The notes beneath the pieces are model-generated. The model had not been told where the DNA came from, did no database searches, and saw only the letters and a list, made by a program, of their open reading frames with translations. Source: an uncultured bacterium (GTDB lineage Bacteria; Patescibacteriota; Minisyncoccia; Minisyncoccales; JAQTVQ01). Taken from it: a stretch of 32,638 nt of DNA. This document shows positions 7,129 to 16,745 of this stretch, piece after piece. How positions within the stretch are numbered: the stretch's first letter is position 1; every line of letters starts with the position of its first letter. The position numbers were made by a program, and so were the translations under genes. Where the stretch lies: NCBI GenBank assembly GCA_903839905.1, contig CAIMDX010000069.1, positions 1 to 32,638 of the forward strand, written 5' to 3'.

Positions 7129-8400
7129 TTATAAATTAGAATTTAACAAATTAATAAATTCTTCTTTTTCTTTGAACGGGCCGATCAAAGCCAAATTCAA
7201 CTTCTCCGGCTTAAAAATATCCTGGGCAACCGCCAAAATTTCTTCGGCTGTTACGCTGTTAATCTTAGCAAATATATCTTCCGGAGTTAAGATTTCCCCC
7301 TCCAGTAATTCCTGGTCGGCATAGAAAGAAGCTAACGATTCGGAAGACTCCAAAGACATTGCCATCCTCCCCTTAATGATTTCTTTTGCTTTTTTCAACT
7401 CTTCAGCCGGAACTTTTTCTTGAGATATTATCTTATACTCTTTTAATATAGCGGCTATTCCTTCTCCCACTCTGGTATTATCAAGACCAATCCTGGTTAC
7501 CAAACAGCCGGTATCGGGATCCGATTCGGCGCTAGTGGACAGGTAATAAGAAAGGCCGAGTTTCTCCCTGATATTCATAAACATCCTTGAGCTGAAACCT
7601 TTACCTAAAACCACGCTTAATAAACTAAAAGCATATCTGCGGCTATCAGATATCTTATAGCCTCTTGTTCCCAACATCATATGCGCTTGATCGGTTTTCT
7701 TCTCATAAAGAGAAACCATCGGCTTATCCTGGATCTCTAAAACTTTTTCTTTCTGCGGAGCTTCTTCCTTCTTGAAGGATTTGAAATGCTCCTCCACTTT
7801 AGATAGAATATCTCTTTCGTCAATCCCGCCCGCAACGCATACCACCGTATTGGCTGGAGAATAATTTTTTTGCTTATAAGAAACTAATTTTTCTCTGTTA
7901 ATCCCGGACAAACTCTCCCTGTTCCCGATAATCGGGCGGCCGGCGGCGCAATCGCCGTAAAGGAGATCTATCCAAAGGTCTTCAATATGGATCTTGGGAT
8001 CGTCCAAATACATATTCAGTTCTTCAGTGATAACTTTCCTCTCCTTCTCTATTTCATTCTGCGGCAAAAGCGGATTCAAAAAAATATCAGCCGTAAGATC
8101 CAGCGCCAGCTCAAAATTTTCATTCCTCGCTTTGCCCCAATAACCGGTATAGTCGTAGCCCGTGAAGGCATTGGAAATTCCCCCCACCTTGTCCATGGCT
8201 TCCATTATATCTTTTTTATCCGGCCGTTTTTTACTGCCGTTAAAAACCATATGCTCCAAAAAATGCGAAATGCCATTGATCTCTTTGGGTTCGTATTTGG
8301 AACCCGTTCCGGTCAGCACTAAAACCGTCACAGTCTGGCTGTTCTCTTGAGGAGCAGCAATGATTCGCAATCCGTTGGGCAGGGTAATTTTTTTGTACAT
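7129..8400 (-). CDS. M16 family zinc metallopeptidase (423 aa)
   Basis: Processing-peptidase or pitrilysin-like protease. The inverted zinc motif HFLEH is at residues 46-50, and the downstream acidic ligand lies in the ERKVITEELNMY segment. The C-terminal half has the R/Y pair region (GLSYYLSTSAES). Length matches single-chain bacterial M16B peptidases, which act as dimers. No signal peptide, so cytoplasmic. First gene of the unit with the AI-2E permease and rsmI. The upstream intergenic region is a low-complexity inverted repeat. Substrate unknown. Confidence 0.93.
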   Translation of the reverse strand: MYKKITLPNGLRIIAAPQENSQTVTVLVLTGTGSKYEPKEINGISHFLEHMVFNGSKKRPDKKDIMEAMDKVGGISNAFTGYDYTGYWGKARNENFELALDLTADIFLNPLLPQNEIEKERKVITEELNMYLDDPKIHIEDLWIDLLYGDCAAGRPIIGNRESLSGINREKLVSYKQKNYSPANTVVCVAGGIDERDILSKVEEHFKSFKKEEAPQKEKVLEIQDKPMVSLYEKKTDQAHMMLGTRGYKISDSRRYAFSLLSVVLGKGFSSRMFMNIREKLGLSYYLSTSAESDPDTGCLVTRIGLDNTRVGEGIAAILKEYKIISQEKVPAEELKKAKEIIKGRMAMSLESSESLASFYADQELLEGEILTPEDIFAKINSVTAEEILAVAQDIFKPEKLNLALIGPFKEKEEFINLLNSNL

Positions 8401-8578
8401 CAGTTGTTTAAATTTCTAATTACTAATATCTAATTAAGCCCCAATGTCCAAATCCCAAAACCCAACCAAGCCCCAAACCCTAATGACCAAATCGTTCGTT
8501 TTAGCCTGCCGGCAGGCAGGGATTTTAGAAATTGGGATTTGGTTGGTCATTGGACATTGGGATTTGGGATTTTAGAAG
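8401..8578. repeat. Low-complexity inverted-repeat spacer upstream of the M16 gene
   Basis: Built from variations of CCAAATCCCAA and AATGACCAA. The arms CCCAATGTCCAA (8440-8451) and TTGGACATTGGG (8550-8561) match perfectly, and weaker pairing continues inward to a CCTGCCGGCAGG palindrome. Similar spacers lie at 16746-16875 and 23209-23369. No gene seen inside. Confidence 0.65.
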
Positions 8579-10006
8579 CTAGCATCCAAATTTTTCCTTT
8601 AATAATCCGACCAACTCCGCTATCTTCACCCTTTCCTGCTGCATAGTATCCCTGTCTCTCAAAGTAACATCATTATTTTGCAGGGTATCAAAGTCCACTG
8701 TTACGGCATACGGAACGCCGACTTCGTCCAAGCGGCGATAGCGGCGGCCGATGGAACCTGTTTCGTCGTATCGGCACATAAAAAGTTTTTTAAGCGTCTC
8801 GTGGATTTCTTTGGCTTTGGCGACTAATTCAGGCTTGTTTTTTAAAAGTGGCAAGACTGCTACCTTAACAGGCGCCAGGTTTTTAGTAAACCTCAAAATC
8901 GTTTCCGCTTCTTTTACAGCTTCCGTAGTCTGGGTCCGACCTCCTTGGATTTCTTCAAAAGAATCGCACAGAACCGCGAAAAACAGCCTTTCCACTCCGC
9001 AGGAAGGCTCTATCACAAAAGGAATGTAAGAACTTTTATCCGTTTCGTCAAAATATTTCAAATCCGTTCCCGAAAACTTTTCGTGGCGGCCAAGATCAAA
9101 ATCGCGGCGGTTGGCAATACCTTCAATCTCCGCCCATCCCCAAGGAAATTTATACTCCACATCCACGCAAGCCTTGGCGTAATGGGCTAATTCATCTGGG
9201 CGGTGCGGCCTGAATCTTAAATTTTCTTCTTTTAAGCCAAGGTCTTCTACATACCAGCGCATCCTTTCCTTGGTCCAGTATTCAAAAGCTTTATCGTCTT
9301 CGCCGGGTTTGATAAAATATTCCAATTCCATTTGCTCAAACTCGCGGCTACGAAAAATAAAATTGCCGGGAGTGATTTCGTTGCGGAAAGCTTTGCCGAT
9401 CTGGGCAATGCCGAAAGGAAGTTTTACTCTTTGCGTGTCCAAAATATTTTTATAACTGGCGAAAATTCCTTGGGCTGTTTCCGGACGCAAATAGGCCACT
9501 GAAGCGCTGTCCTCAACCGGACCGACAAAAGTCCTAAACATCAAATTAAATTTGCGCGGCGCGGCCAGCTCTCCTCCACAATCAGGGCATTTGGCGCTGG
9601 CCAAAACTTTAGCCATCTGATTGATATCCGCCGTGTCTTTGACTTCTTCGTCCGTAAAACCAAGCTTCTTAAGCTCGCCGGAATCTCTTAATTTTTCCAT
9701 CAAATGATCGGCTCTGAATCTTTTATGGCAAGCTTTGCATTCCGATAAAGGATCAGAAAACTCCGTGGTATGCCCGGAAGCTTCCCAAATTCTCGGGCTC
9801 ATAATAATTGAACTGTCCAAACCGACGATATCGTCTCTTTTCTGGACCAAAGCCCTCCACCAAGTCTTTTTAATATTATTTTTCAGTTCCGTTCCCAAAG
9901 GGCCAAAGTCAAAAAACCCGCCAAAACCGCCGTAAATTTCGGAACTCGGAAAAACAAGTCCCCGCCTCTTAATCAAAGAAAGAATCTTTGCCGCTGTATC
10001 TTCCAT
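8579..10006 (-). CDS. glyQS: Glycyl-tRNA synthetase, single-chain alpha2 type (475 aa)
   Basis: Class II synthetase charging tRNA-Gly. This is the homodimeric type, not the bacterial alpha/beta heterotetramer. Visible marks: the N-terminal RRGLVFPSSEIYGGFGG block, zinc-type CKAC...CPDCGG pairs in the insertion, the motif 2 region FRNEITPGNFIFRSREFEQME, and the motif 3 region PSCGVERLFFA. The C-terminal anticodon-binding domain begins near KVAVLPLL. The ORF track begins at a TTG (10051); I prefer the ATG of MEDTAAKI at 10006, where the family normally starts, with AAGGG about 11 nt upstream. Downstream of the DUF11-like gene and possibly co-transcribed. Confidence 0.95.
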   Translation of the reverse strand: MEDTAAKILSLIKRRGLVFPSSEIYGGFGGFFDFGPLGTELKNNIKKTWWRALVQKRDDIVGLDSSIIMSPRIWEASGHTTEFSDPLSECKACHKRFRADHLMEKLRDSGELKKLGFTDEEVKDTADINQMAKVLASAKCPDCGGELAAPRKFNLMFRTFVGPVEDSASVAYLRPETAQGIFASYKNILDTQRVKLPFGIAQIGKAFRNEITPGNFIFRSREFEQMELEYFIKPGEDDKAFEYWTKERMRWYVEDLGLKEENLRFRPHRPDELAHYAKACVDVEYKFPWGWAEIEGIANRRDFDLGRHEKFSGTDLKYFDETDKSSYIPFVIEPSCGVERLFFAVLCDSFEEIQGGRTQTTEAVKEAETILRFTKNLAPVKVAVLPLLKNKPELVAKAKEIHETLKKLFMCRYDETGSIGRRYRRLDEVGVPYAVTVDFDTLQNNDVTLRDRDTMQQERVKIAELVGLLKEKFGC

Positions 10007-10082
10007 AGCCTTTGGGCCCTTCCCTTTACCTCTTTTGGCTTTCGCCTGCAAGGTTAAAGTTTGCCGGGTTTTATTGATTATT

Positions 10083-11714
10083 TTATTTAACTTTTGCTTG
10101 CAATGGCAGTATTTTCGAAGACAAAACAGTCTTGGTCCATTGGTCTTCTCCGGAAACCTGGACAGTATCTAAAACAGGAACATCTTTGCCTGTATCCTCT
10201 GTTTTTGGAATAACGGAAAGCTGAAAAGCGCACGATTTCGGTTCTGTTAAAATCCCTGATCCCGCTTCCAAATCTCCAACCTGCCATAATATCTCCCGCG
10301 ACTGCGAATCATAAGTCAGCCCGGAATTTTCTTGCGGCCAAATCTTTCCGGTAAAAATTACTCCTTCCGGCAAAGTCGTTCTAATCTTTACATTCTTAAC
10401 ATCATTATAAGAATTAGTGATCTTCCAAACTAGGGCGAAAGTATTAGCCAGGCCCGGCTCTAAAGGAATAGTTCCTCCGCTCACAAAATATTTGCTATCC
10501 AGTGAAAGCTCTTCCTGCCCTTTCAGAGTAGAGGATACTTTATTGGTAAAACTTTCGTTCAGCTGGCTTATTGTAATTTTATTTGTTATTTCCGGATTCT
10601 TATCCGCCAAAGTCTGTATCGGCCATTCATTTTTTAAGTTTATCCAAAATTCCACTTTCCCTTCTTCACCTTTATCCAAATACTGCAACTGCGGAACTTT
10701 CTTTCCATCCCAAATGATGGAATTATCTCCAGTGCCAAAATTACCTTCAGGCGCCTTGATTGAATTGAAATCAAAACTTTTTCCGTCTAATCTAGAAATC
10801 AAAACCAAATCGGTCAAAGGATCCTCGCCTATATTGCGGAAAAAAATCTCATAGTGCAACATATCGCCAGGCACAGCCGTATATTGAGGGCTGCCGTTAA
10901 TCTGCTGCGAGATATACAGACCCGGTGCGGAAATTTCAACTCCTTTTATAGCTTCTGCTAACGGAATAAAATCGCCATCCTGCCAAATGCCGATCTGCGC
11001 TTTAAAAATTTTCTGTTCTTTCGCCTCGCCACTGACTTTGCCTGAAATTTCTATCCTTCCCCCCTCGCCTTCGTTAAGATTAGCGATGTTCCATTGATTC
11101 TGGTCCAATGCCTGCGGCTTGGCCGAAACAAAATCAAAACCGGACGGATACTGAATCTGGCAGGTCAAATCGGCCAGCGGATAGGAAATATTAGACCAGT
11201 AATTTATTTTAAAAGTAAAAGGCTTGCCGGCCGCCACCGAAGAGGGAAGATCAAGCGTAAAATTTAAAGAGGCTTTTTCCACGATCGTAGTAAAAGTCGT
11301 AGAAACTTCATTCCGGGTATTTAATCCTTTGGGCTGGAAAGTTAAAACTGCTTTGGCGGTCCTTGCCTCTCCTTCCTTGGCCAAAAGCCTGGCCGAAAAA
11401 ACAAAACTACGCTCTTCTCCAGGATAAATATCCCCTTTCAACTGAGCGGAAGACATCCTTTGGATCCTGTCTCCGCCGTCTTCTAAAATGGAGTTTTTGG
11501 GAAATTCAAAAGAAAGCTCTGGACTTTCGGCCCTAATCGTTCCGTTGTTCTTGAATTTAACGATATATTCTATTTTGTCTCCCAGGGCGGCCTTTTGCGC
11601 TCCCAGTATTTCAAGCTTGATCGTTTCCTTGGAATAAGAACTCTGCTTCCACAAATAAAAACTGCCGGCCAAAATTAAAATAAGAACTGCGAAAATGAGA
11701 ATAATTTTTTTCAT
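10083..11714 (-). CDS. Membrane-anchored DUF11-like repeat protein (543 aa)
   Basis: Probable extracellular structural protein. Residues about 4-22 are a single hydrophobic signal anchor. The rest is a chain of beta-sandwich repeats of the DUF11/CARDB type, recognisable from recurring phrases such as YIVKFKNNG, YEIFFRNIGEDPLTD and GEEGKVEF. No catalytic motifs. Such repeats build stalks or cell-wall-associated filaments in other bacteria. It sits between ileS and glyQS, an odd place for a surface protein, with 74 nt and 76 nt gaps that contain no strong terminator. Confidence 0.75.
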   Translation of the reverse strand: MKKIILIFAVLILILAGSFYLWKQSSYSKETIKLEILGAQKAALGDKIEYIVKFKNNGTIRAESPELSFEFPKNSILEDGGDRIQRMSSAQLKGDIYPGEERSFVFSARLLAKEGEARTAKAVLTFQPKGLNTRNEVSTTFTTIVEKASLNFTLDLPSSVAAGKPFTFKINYWSNISYPLADLTCQIQYPSGFDFVSAKPQALDQNQWNIANLNEGEGGRIEISGKVSGEAKEQKIFKAQIGIWQDGDFIPLAEAIKGVEISAPGLYISQQINGSPQYTAVPGDMLHYEIFFRNIGEDPLTDLVLISRLDGKSFDFNSIKAPEGNFGTGDNSIIWDGKKVPQLQYLDKGEEGKVEFWINLKNEWPIQTLADKNPEITNKITISQLNESFTNKVSSTLKGQEELSLDSKYFVSGGTIPLEPGLANTFALVWKITNSYNDVKNVKIRTTLPEGVIFTGKIWPQENSGLTYDSQSREILWQVGDLEAGSGILTEPKSCAFQLSVIPKTEDTGKDVPVLDTVQVSGEDQWTKTVLSSKILPLQAKVK

Positions 11715-11788
11715 TTTATTTTTTTCAAAAACTCTTTTCCTCTCCGGCGCGCGGCAAAGAAAAAAAGCCCTTTATTCCAACTTATTTG

Positions 11789-14665
11789 TTATTTGTTTGC
11801 TGTTTCAACGGCTAGCCAAAGCTCGTCGCCGCCGATCTTTACTTTCTTTTGCAGTTTGATATTTGCATCTTCTCCGCTCAATTCTATTTTTACGGCAATC
11901 ACATCTTTAGCCAAAATTTCCTTGTTTTTTTCTAAAATTTTATTAAGAAAATCGCTCCCATTGAATTTTACCAGAATTTCGTCTTTTGGGGTAAGGCCGG
12001 CTTCTTTTCTGATCTGCTGAATCTGCCTGGCGATCTCGCGGAGGGTTCCTTCTTCTCTCAGCTCAGGAGTAAGCTTTGTATCTAACTCTATCTCCTTTTC
12101 AAACTGCTCGCAAAAAGAAACCTTTTTGACATTGACCTCTTCTTTTATCAGTTCCCAAAAAGAAACATTGCTTTGAATATTTTCCGAAGCTTTTCTAATT
12201 TTCAATTCGGCCAGTGGCTGTTTGACCTTTATTCCTGTTTCCGATCTTAAGCGCAAAGCCTCGGTAATGATATTTCTTGTCTCATCCATGTCCGCCTCCA
12301 GCTTCGTATCAATAAGGTCCTGGCTGAAAATAGGCCAATCTGACAAATGGACCGATTCTTTGTCTCCGCCAATCGTTTTATAGATATATTCTGAAATAAA
12401 AGGAGCGAACGGAGCTAAAATTTTGGCTGTCTGAAAAAGAACGAAACCGAATGTCTTGATGCCTTCAGCGTCTCCTTCCTTAAACCTGCCTCTTGATCTT
12501 CTTAAATACCAAGTTGAAAGATCATTAATAAATCCTTCAATATTCCTAGCAGCTGAAACAACATCATAGCCGTCCATTTTTTCGGTAGTTTCTTTAATAA
12601 AACGATTGAGCTTGGACAAAATCCATTTGTCTAAAATATGTCGGCTTTGAGGCAAAGAAAAATCCGCCTGCCCTTGCTGGTAAGTTTTATAAAAAGAATA
12701 AACATTCAAAAGCAACAGAATATTTTTTTGGTAGGTTTCTTTCAAATCTTTCTCGGAAAAAAACAAGTCCTCTCCCTTCATTACCAAAGAAGACATTAAA
12801 TAAAGCCTTAAAGAATCGGCGCCGTATTTTTCTATCGCTTCCCATGGATCAGGAAAATTCTTTTTAGATTTTGAAAGCTTTTCCCCTTTTTCGTTAAGAA
12901 CCGTACCGGTCGTAACAACATTTTCAAACGGAACTTTGTCAAAAAGAATGGTTGACATCACATGCATGACATAAAACCAAGCTCTGGTTTGGGCGATATA
13001 TTCGGCCACAAACTGTGCGGGTAAGCGTTTTGCGAAAGCTTCTTTGTTTTCAAAAGGATAATGCAATTCGGCAAAAGGCATTGAAGCGGATTCCACCCAG
13101 CAGTCAATTACTTCCGGAACCCTTTCCATCAAACAGCCGCAAGCGCAAGGAAAATTGACCTCGTCAACAAACGGTCTGTGCAAATCTTCTACTTTCTTGC
13201 CGCTCAATTTTTCCAGCTCGGCAATGGAACCAACGACTTCCAACTTGCCGCATTCCTTACATCTCCAAATCGGCAAGGGCGAAGCCCAATAACGATTTCT
13301 GGAAATATTCCAATCAGGCGCGGATTCCAATCCTTTTTTAAAACGGCCATATTTCAAATGCTCCGGATGCCAATTAATGTTTTCATTCAGCTCAATCAGC
13401 CGGCTTTTTATTTTTTGGATATTGATAAACCAAGCCGGAATGGCGTTGTAATACAAGGCTGTTCCGCATCTCCAGCAAAAAGGATAAGGATGCGTGGTTT
13501 TTTCCGTTTTATAAAGCAAATTTCTTTGAACCAGGTCTTTTTTAATAAATTCATCGGACTCTTTGAATTTTTTCCCTTGAATAAATTCCGGGGCTTCTTC
13601 AATAAACCTGCCTTTATTGTTCAATAACGATAAAACCGGCAAGCCGAATTTTATTCCAAGATTGTAGTCGTCTTCGCCGTAAGCCGGAGCGATATGCACG
13701 ATGCCTGTTCCATCTTCGGCCGTCACAAAATCAGCAGGCAAAACTTTATAAACTTTTGCCGCTTCTTCTTCGTTTAATTTAGCTTTATAGAGCGGCTCGT
13801 AAGACAGCCCTACCAAATCTTTTCCGCTGATTTCTTTTATTATATTTCCTTCCAAGCCGTAATTTTTCGCCCTGTTTTTGGCCAAGATAAAATATTCTTC
13901 TGCCTCTTTAACCAAAACATATATAAATTCCGGATTGACGGCCAAGGCAAGATTGGACGGCAAAGTCCAAGGAGTGGTTGTCCAGGCTAATAAAGAGGCT
14001 TTTGATAATTCCGAATCGCTGCTCTTGACCTTGAATTTAACGATCACCGATTCTTCGGTCAGCTCTTTATAGCTGTTGTCCATCGCCACCTCAAAATTGG
14101 AAAGAGGCGTTTCGCATCTTGGACAATAAAGTAAAACTTTTTTTCCTTCATAGATCAATCCTTTCTTCCAAATTTCTTTGATTGCCCACCAAACGGATTC
14201 AATATAAGAATTGTCCATCGTTTTATAGGAATTCTCAAAATCAATGAACCTGCCGATTCTTTCAATCATTTTTCCCCAATCATGCGCGTAGGTTAAAACA
14301 TTTTCGCGGCAAGTCTGGTTAAAAGTATTGATGCCGATTTCTTCAATTTGTTTTTTACCGGAAATTTTCAATTTTTCCTCAACTATATTTTCAATGGGCA
14401 GGCCGTGGCAATCCCAGCCCCAGCGGCGGGCAACAAAGCGGCCCTTCATGGTCCAATAGCGGGGCACCACATCTTTGATGGTTGAAGCTAAAATATGGCC
14501 GTAATGAGGCAGGCCAGTGGCAAACGGAGGGCCGTCGTAAAAATTAAAAACAGGGCAATTTTTTCTTTGCTCCATTGATTTTTCAAAAATTCCATTTTCC
14601 TTCCAAAATTCTATGACCTCTTTTTCCCGTTTGGAGGGATCGTTTTCACCTCCTTCAAAAACCAT
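11789..14665 (-). CDS. ileS: Isoleucyl-tRNA synthetase, type 2 (958 aa)
   Basis: Class I synthetase charging tRNA-Ile. The HIGH box is HYGH (54-57) in PPFATGLPHYGHILAS. The KMSKS loop is KLSKS (596-600). The CP1 editing domain (about 200-400) includes LAWTTTPWTLPSNLA and GTGIVHIAPAYGEDD. Cysteine pairs CPRC (181-184), CWRC (397-400) and CKEC (469-472) could bind metal. HYGH and the long C-terminal region place it with the eukaryote-like IleRS2 class, whose known members are often mupirocin-tolerant. Codons 4-7 contain a GAAGGAGGTGA stretch after the chosen ATG, but no later start fits the family. Confidence 0.96.
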   Translation of the reverse strand: MVFEGGENDPSKREKEVIEFWKENGIFEKSMEQRKNCPVFNFYDGPPFATGLPHYGHILASTIKDVVPRYWTMKGRFVARRWGWDCHGLPIENIVEEKLKISGKKQIEEIGINTFNQTCRENVLTYAHDWGKMIERIGRFIDFENSYKTMDNSYIESVWWAIKEIWKKGLIYEGKKVLLYCPRCETPLSNFEVAMDNSYKELTEESVIVKFKVKSSDSELSKASLLAWTTTPWTLPSNLALAVNPEFIYVLVKEAEEYFILAKNRAKNYGLEGNIIKEISGKDLVGLSYEPLYKAKLNEEEAAKVYKVLPADFVTAEDGTGIVHIAPAYGEDDYNLGIKFGLPVLSLLNNKGRFIEEAPEFIQGKKFKESDEFIKKDLVQRNLLYKTEKTTHPYPFCWRCGTALYYNAIPAWFINIQKIKSRLIELNENINWHPEHLKYGRFKKGLESAPDWNISRNRYWASPLPIWRCKECGKLEVVGSIAELEKLSGKKVEDLHRPFVDEVNFPCACGCLMERVPEVIDCWVESASMPFAELHYPFENKEAFAKRLPAQFVAEYIAQTRAWFYVMHVMSTILFDKVPFENVVTTGTVLNEKGEKLSKSKKNFPDPWEAIEKYGADSLRLYLMSSLVMKGEDLFFSEKDLKETYQKNILLLLNVYSFYKTYQQGQADFSLPQSRHILDKWILSKLNRFIKETTEKMDGYDVVSAARNIEGFINDLSTWYLRRSRGRFKEGDAEGIKTFGFVLFQTAKILAPFAPFISEYIYKTIGGDKESVHLSDWPIFSQDLIDTKLEADMDETRNIITEALRLRSETGIKVKQPLAELKIRKASENIQSNVSFWELIKEEVNVKKVSFCEQFEKEIELDTKLTPELREEGTLREIARQIQQIRKEAGLTPKDEILVKFNGSDFLNKILEKNKEILAKDVIAVKIELSGEDANIKLQKKVKIGGDELWLAVETANK

Positions 14666-14706
14666 ATTTTTTGTTTGATTTTAAACTCTTAAAAATTAAA
14701 AAAATA

Positions 14707-14766
14707 CTAATAGCCTTTACTATCTATTATCTGTCTTATTCTGAGTTTCAACGATAATTTGCCCAT
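14707..14766 (-). other. Possible 19-codon leader ORF of ileS
   Basis: Starts ATG and ends TAG. It contains three isoleucine codons, all the rare AUA (RIRQIID). There is no clear ribosome-binding site. The position between the promoter and ileS suits a leader peptide, but it could be chance. Confidence 0.25.
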
Positions 14767-14809
14767 TTTTAGACAAATTAAACTCTATTTCTGTTCTGCT
14801 AGAGAATAA

Positions 14810-14839
14810 AATATACCGTAAGCCTATACAATTTGTCCT
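14810..14839 (-). promoter_or_regulatory. Candidate ileS promoter
   Basis: AGGACA (-35), an 18-nt spacer and TATATT (-10), about 145 nt upstream of ileS and downstream of the two argS terminator hairpins. The 18-nt spacing matches the atpB and smpB promoter candidates. Confidence 0.45.
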
Positions 14840-14895
14840 CTATAAATTTCTTAGCACCTTTGCCTCTTTTTTTCAATTAAAGGATATCAACAGCT

Positions 14896-14924
14896 CAATA
14901 TAAAAGAACGGCAAATGCCGTTCT
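14896..14924 (-). terminator. Second hairpin after argS
   Basis: AGAACGGCA and TGCCGTTCT form a perfect 9-bp stem with a 2-nt loop. On the minus strand it is followed by TTTTATATT. It lies just past the main argS terminator, giving a tandem pair. Confidence 0.7.
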
Positions 14925-14931
14925 CTCTCAC

Positions 14932-14962
14932 AAAAAATCTTACACGGATTTCACCCGTGTAA
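14932..14962 (-). terminator. argS terminator
   Basis: TTACACGG...CCGTGTAA stem, followed on the minus strand by GATTTTTT, shortly after the argS stop codon. A closely related ACACGG/CCGTGT hairpin lies at 16984-17013 on the other side of argS. Confidence 0.85.
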
Positions 14963-14975
14963 TATTTTCCACTTT

Positions 14976-16745
14976 TTACATCCTCTCCGGCGCTTTGATG
15001 CCTAAAAGAGTAAGGCTGTTTTTTAAAATTTGGGCTGTGGCTTTGGTCAACGCCAAGCGGAATATTTTTTGCTCTTTCTTCTCGGCGTTCAAGATCGGCA
15101 GTTTTTCGTAAAGCAAATTATATTTTTGCGCCAACTCGTAAGCAAAATTGCACAAAAGATTCGGCGAAAACAACTTGGCCGCTTCGGCCACGATCTCCGG
15201 AAATTTAAAAAGCATGCCCAAAACCGCCCTCTCCTCCACCGCCATCTCAACAACTTCCCGAGGGTCTAACCCTCGGCGATTTTTTGCTTTGCTTAGAAGG
15301 CTTTGACAGCGGGCGATGACATATTGCAAGTATGGCCCGGAATTGCCTTTAAGGTTCAACATTTTGTCCCAATCAAAGATAATTTCTTTGGAATAATGCT
15401 GGGAAAGGTCATTGTATTTTATCGCTCCTATTCCCACCATCTCGGAAATCTGCTGTTTCTCTTTATCTTTGAGATTTTTATTTTGTTCCGATCCTGATAT
15501 TAATTTTTCCGCGCGGACAATAGCCTCATTTAAAACCTCTTCCAAATGGATGGTCTGCCCCTTGCGCGTGGAAAATTTTCCTTCGGCTGTACGATAGAGC
15601 CCGTGTCCTATATGAACAAACTGGCTTTTTTGAGCCCAGCCCAAAAGTTCAGAGGCCAAAAAGAACTGCCGGACATGCAAGGCTTGTTCGGATCCGATCT
15701 CATAAATGAACAAATCAGGATGCCATTGCTTGATACGGTATTTAATAGCAGCCAAGTCGCGGGAAAAATAAGTGGAAGTTTCATTTGATTTCAAAAACAT
15801 AGCCGGAGGCAAAACTTCGTTCGGATATTCAAAAATCAAGGCGCCCTGGCTTTCTTTGGCCAAACCTTTTTCTTTGGCTTCATTGATCACTTCTGCGATT
15901 TTGTCCAAATAGAAACTTTCTCCTATCGCGTGATCTATTTTTACGCCGAGCAGGCCATAAATTCTGTTAAATTCTTTCAGGCTTGTCTTTACGCAAGCAA
16001 TCCAGATCATTTTAGCGGTTTTGTCTCCATCCTCAAGCTTTTTAAACCATTGACGGCCATAATCTGCCATTTCCGGCTTGCCTTCCGCTTCCTGGTGAAA
16101 TTCAACATATATTTTTTCAAAATCAGCTAAAGTCAATTTACCCAAAATCTTAACCGCCTCTTTAGAAGAAGCCCCCTTTAATTTTTTTTCAAAAAGCTGA
16201 TAGCTTAATTTGCCAAATTGCGTACCCCAGTCCCCTAAATGATTGATGCCTATCGTTTTCCATCCCAAAAAACCGTATAGATTATAGATGGCCTGGCCGA
16301 TGATCGTTGACCGCAAATGGCCGATACCGAAAGGCTTGGCAATATTGACCGCAGAATATTCAACTAAAACCGCTTTGTTATTTTTTTTACCGCGGCCGTA
16401 ATTATTTTCTTCTTTCAATATTTTTTCCAGTTCTCCCAATAAAAATTTTTCGGAAACATAAAAATTAAGAAACCCGGGCGCCGCGATTTCTATCCGCTCA
16501 AACTCAATTGGATGCTGTTTCTCTATTTCCTTCTTTAAAATTTCGGCTATTTCCATTGGATTTTTTCCAATCAATTTGCCTATTTGCAAAGCCAAACCAG
16601 TCGCATAATCGCCGCGCCCGTAATCGGGATAATCAATCTTAATTTTAGCCAAATCAAAATCAGCCGGCACAATACCTTCTGATTGCAATAATCTAATGGC
16701 TTCTTTCAATAAAAAATTTAATTGTTCTTTAAGAGTGGCTACCAT
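14976..16745 (-). CDS. argS: Arginyl-tRNA synthetase (589 aa)
   Basis: Class I synthetase charging tRNA-Arg. It has the N-terminal tRNA-binding (Add-1) domain (about 1-110), then the catalytic domain with the HIGH box as GIGH (140-143) in NIAKPFGIGHLRS. ArgRS normally has a degenerate KMSKS; here the region is GLYRTAEGKFSTRKGQTI. The C-terminal DALR anticodon-binding domain ends in LTLLGIKAPERM, the usual ArgRS terminus. It is flanked by terminators on both sides and by an AT-rich inverted repeat upstream, so it is probably transcribed alone. Confidence 0.96.
   Translation of the reverse strand: MVATLKEQLNFLLKEAIRLLQSEGIVPADFDLAKIKIDYPDYGRGDYATGLALQIGKLIGKNPMEIAEILKKEIEKQHPIEFERIEIAAPGFLNFYVSEKFLLGELEKILKEENNYGRGKKNNKAVLVEYSAVNIAKPFGIGHLRSTIIGQAIYNLYGFLGWKTIGINHLGDWGTQFGKLSYQLFEKKLKGASSKEAVKILGKLTLADFEKIYVEFHQEAEGKPEMADYGRQWFKKLEDGDKTAKMIWIACVKTSLKEFNRIYGLLGVKIDHAIGESFYLDKIAEVINEAKEKGLAKESQGALIFEYPNEVLPPAMFLKSNETSTYFSRDLAAIKYRIKQWHPDLFIYEIGSEQALHVRQFFLASELLGWAQKSQFVHIGHGLYRTAEGKFSTRKGQTIHLEEVLNEAIVRAEKLISGSEQNKNLKDKEKQQISEMVGIGAIKYNDLSQHYSKEIIFDWDKMLNLKGNSGPYLQYVIARCQSLLSKAKNRRGLDPREVVEMAVEERAVLGMLFKFPEIVAEAAKLFSPNLLCNFAYELAQKYNLLYEKLPILNAEKKEQKIFRLALTKATAQILKNSLTLLGIKAPERM

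Larger units (their letters stand above)
14666..14931 (-). other. ileS leader region
   Basis: With the argS terminator, this fills the gap between argS and ileS. It holds the second argS hairpin, a promoter candidate (14810-14839) and a leader of about 140 nt with a 19-codon ORF (14707-14766). I looked for T-box hallmarks and did not find them. Confidence 0.5.

Noticed and set aside
8401-8578. CRISPR-like repeats
   Set aside because: The repeated CCAAATCCCAA units have no regular spacing or unique spacers. It is low-complexity inverted sequence.
14666-14975. T-box riboswitch before ileS
   Set aside because: No T-box consensus, specifier loop or antiterminator found; only simple terminator hairpins.
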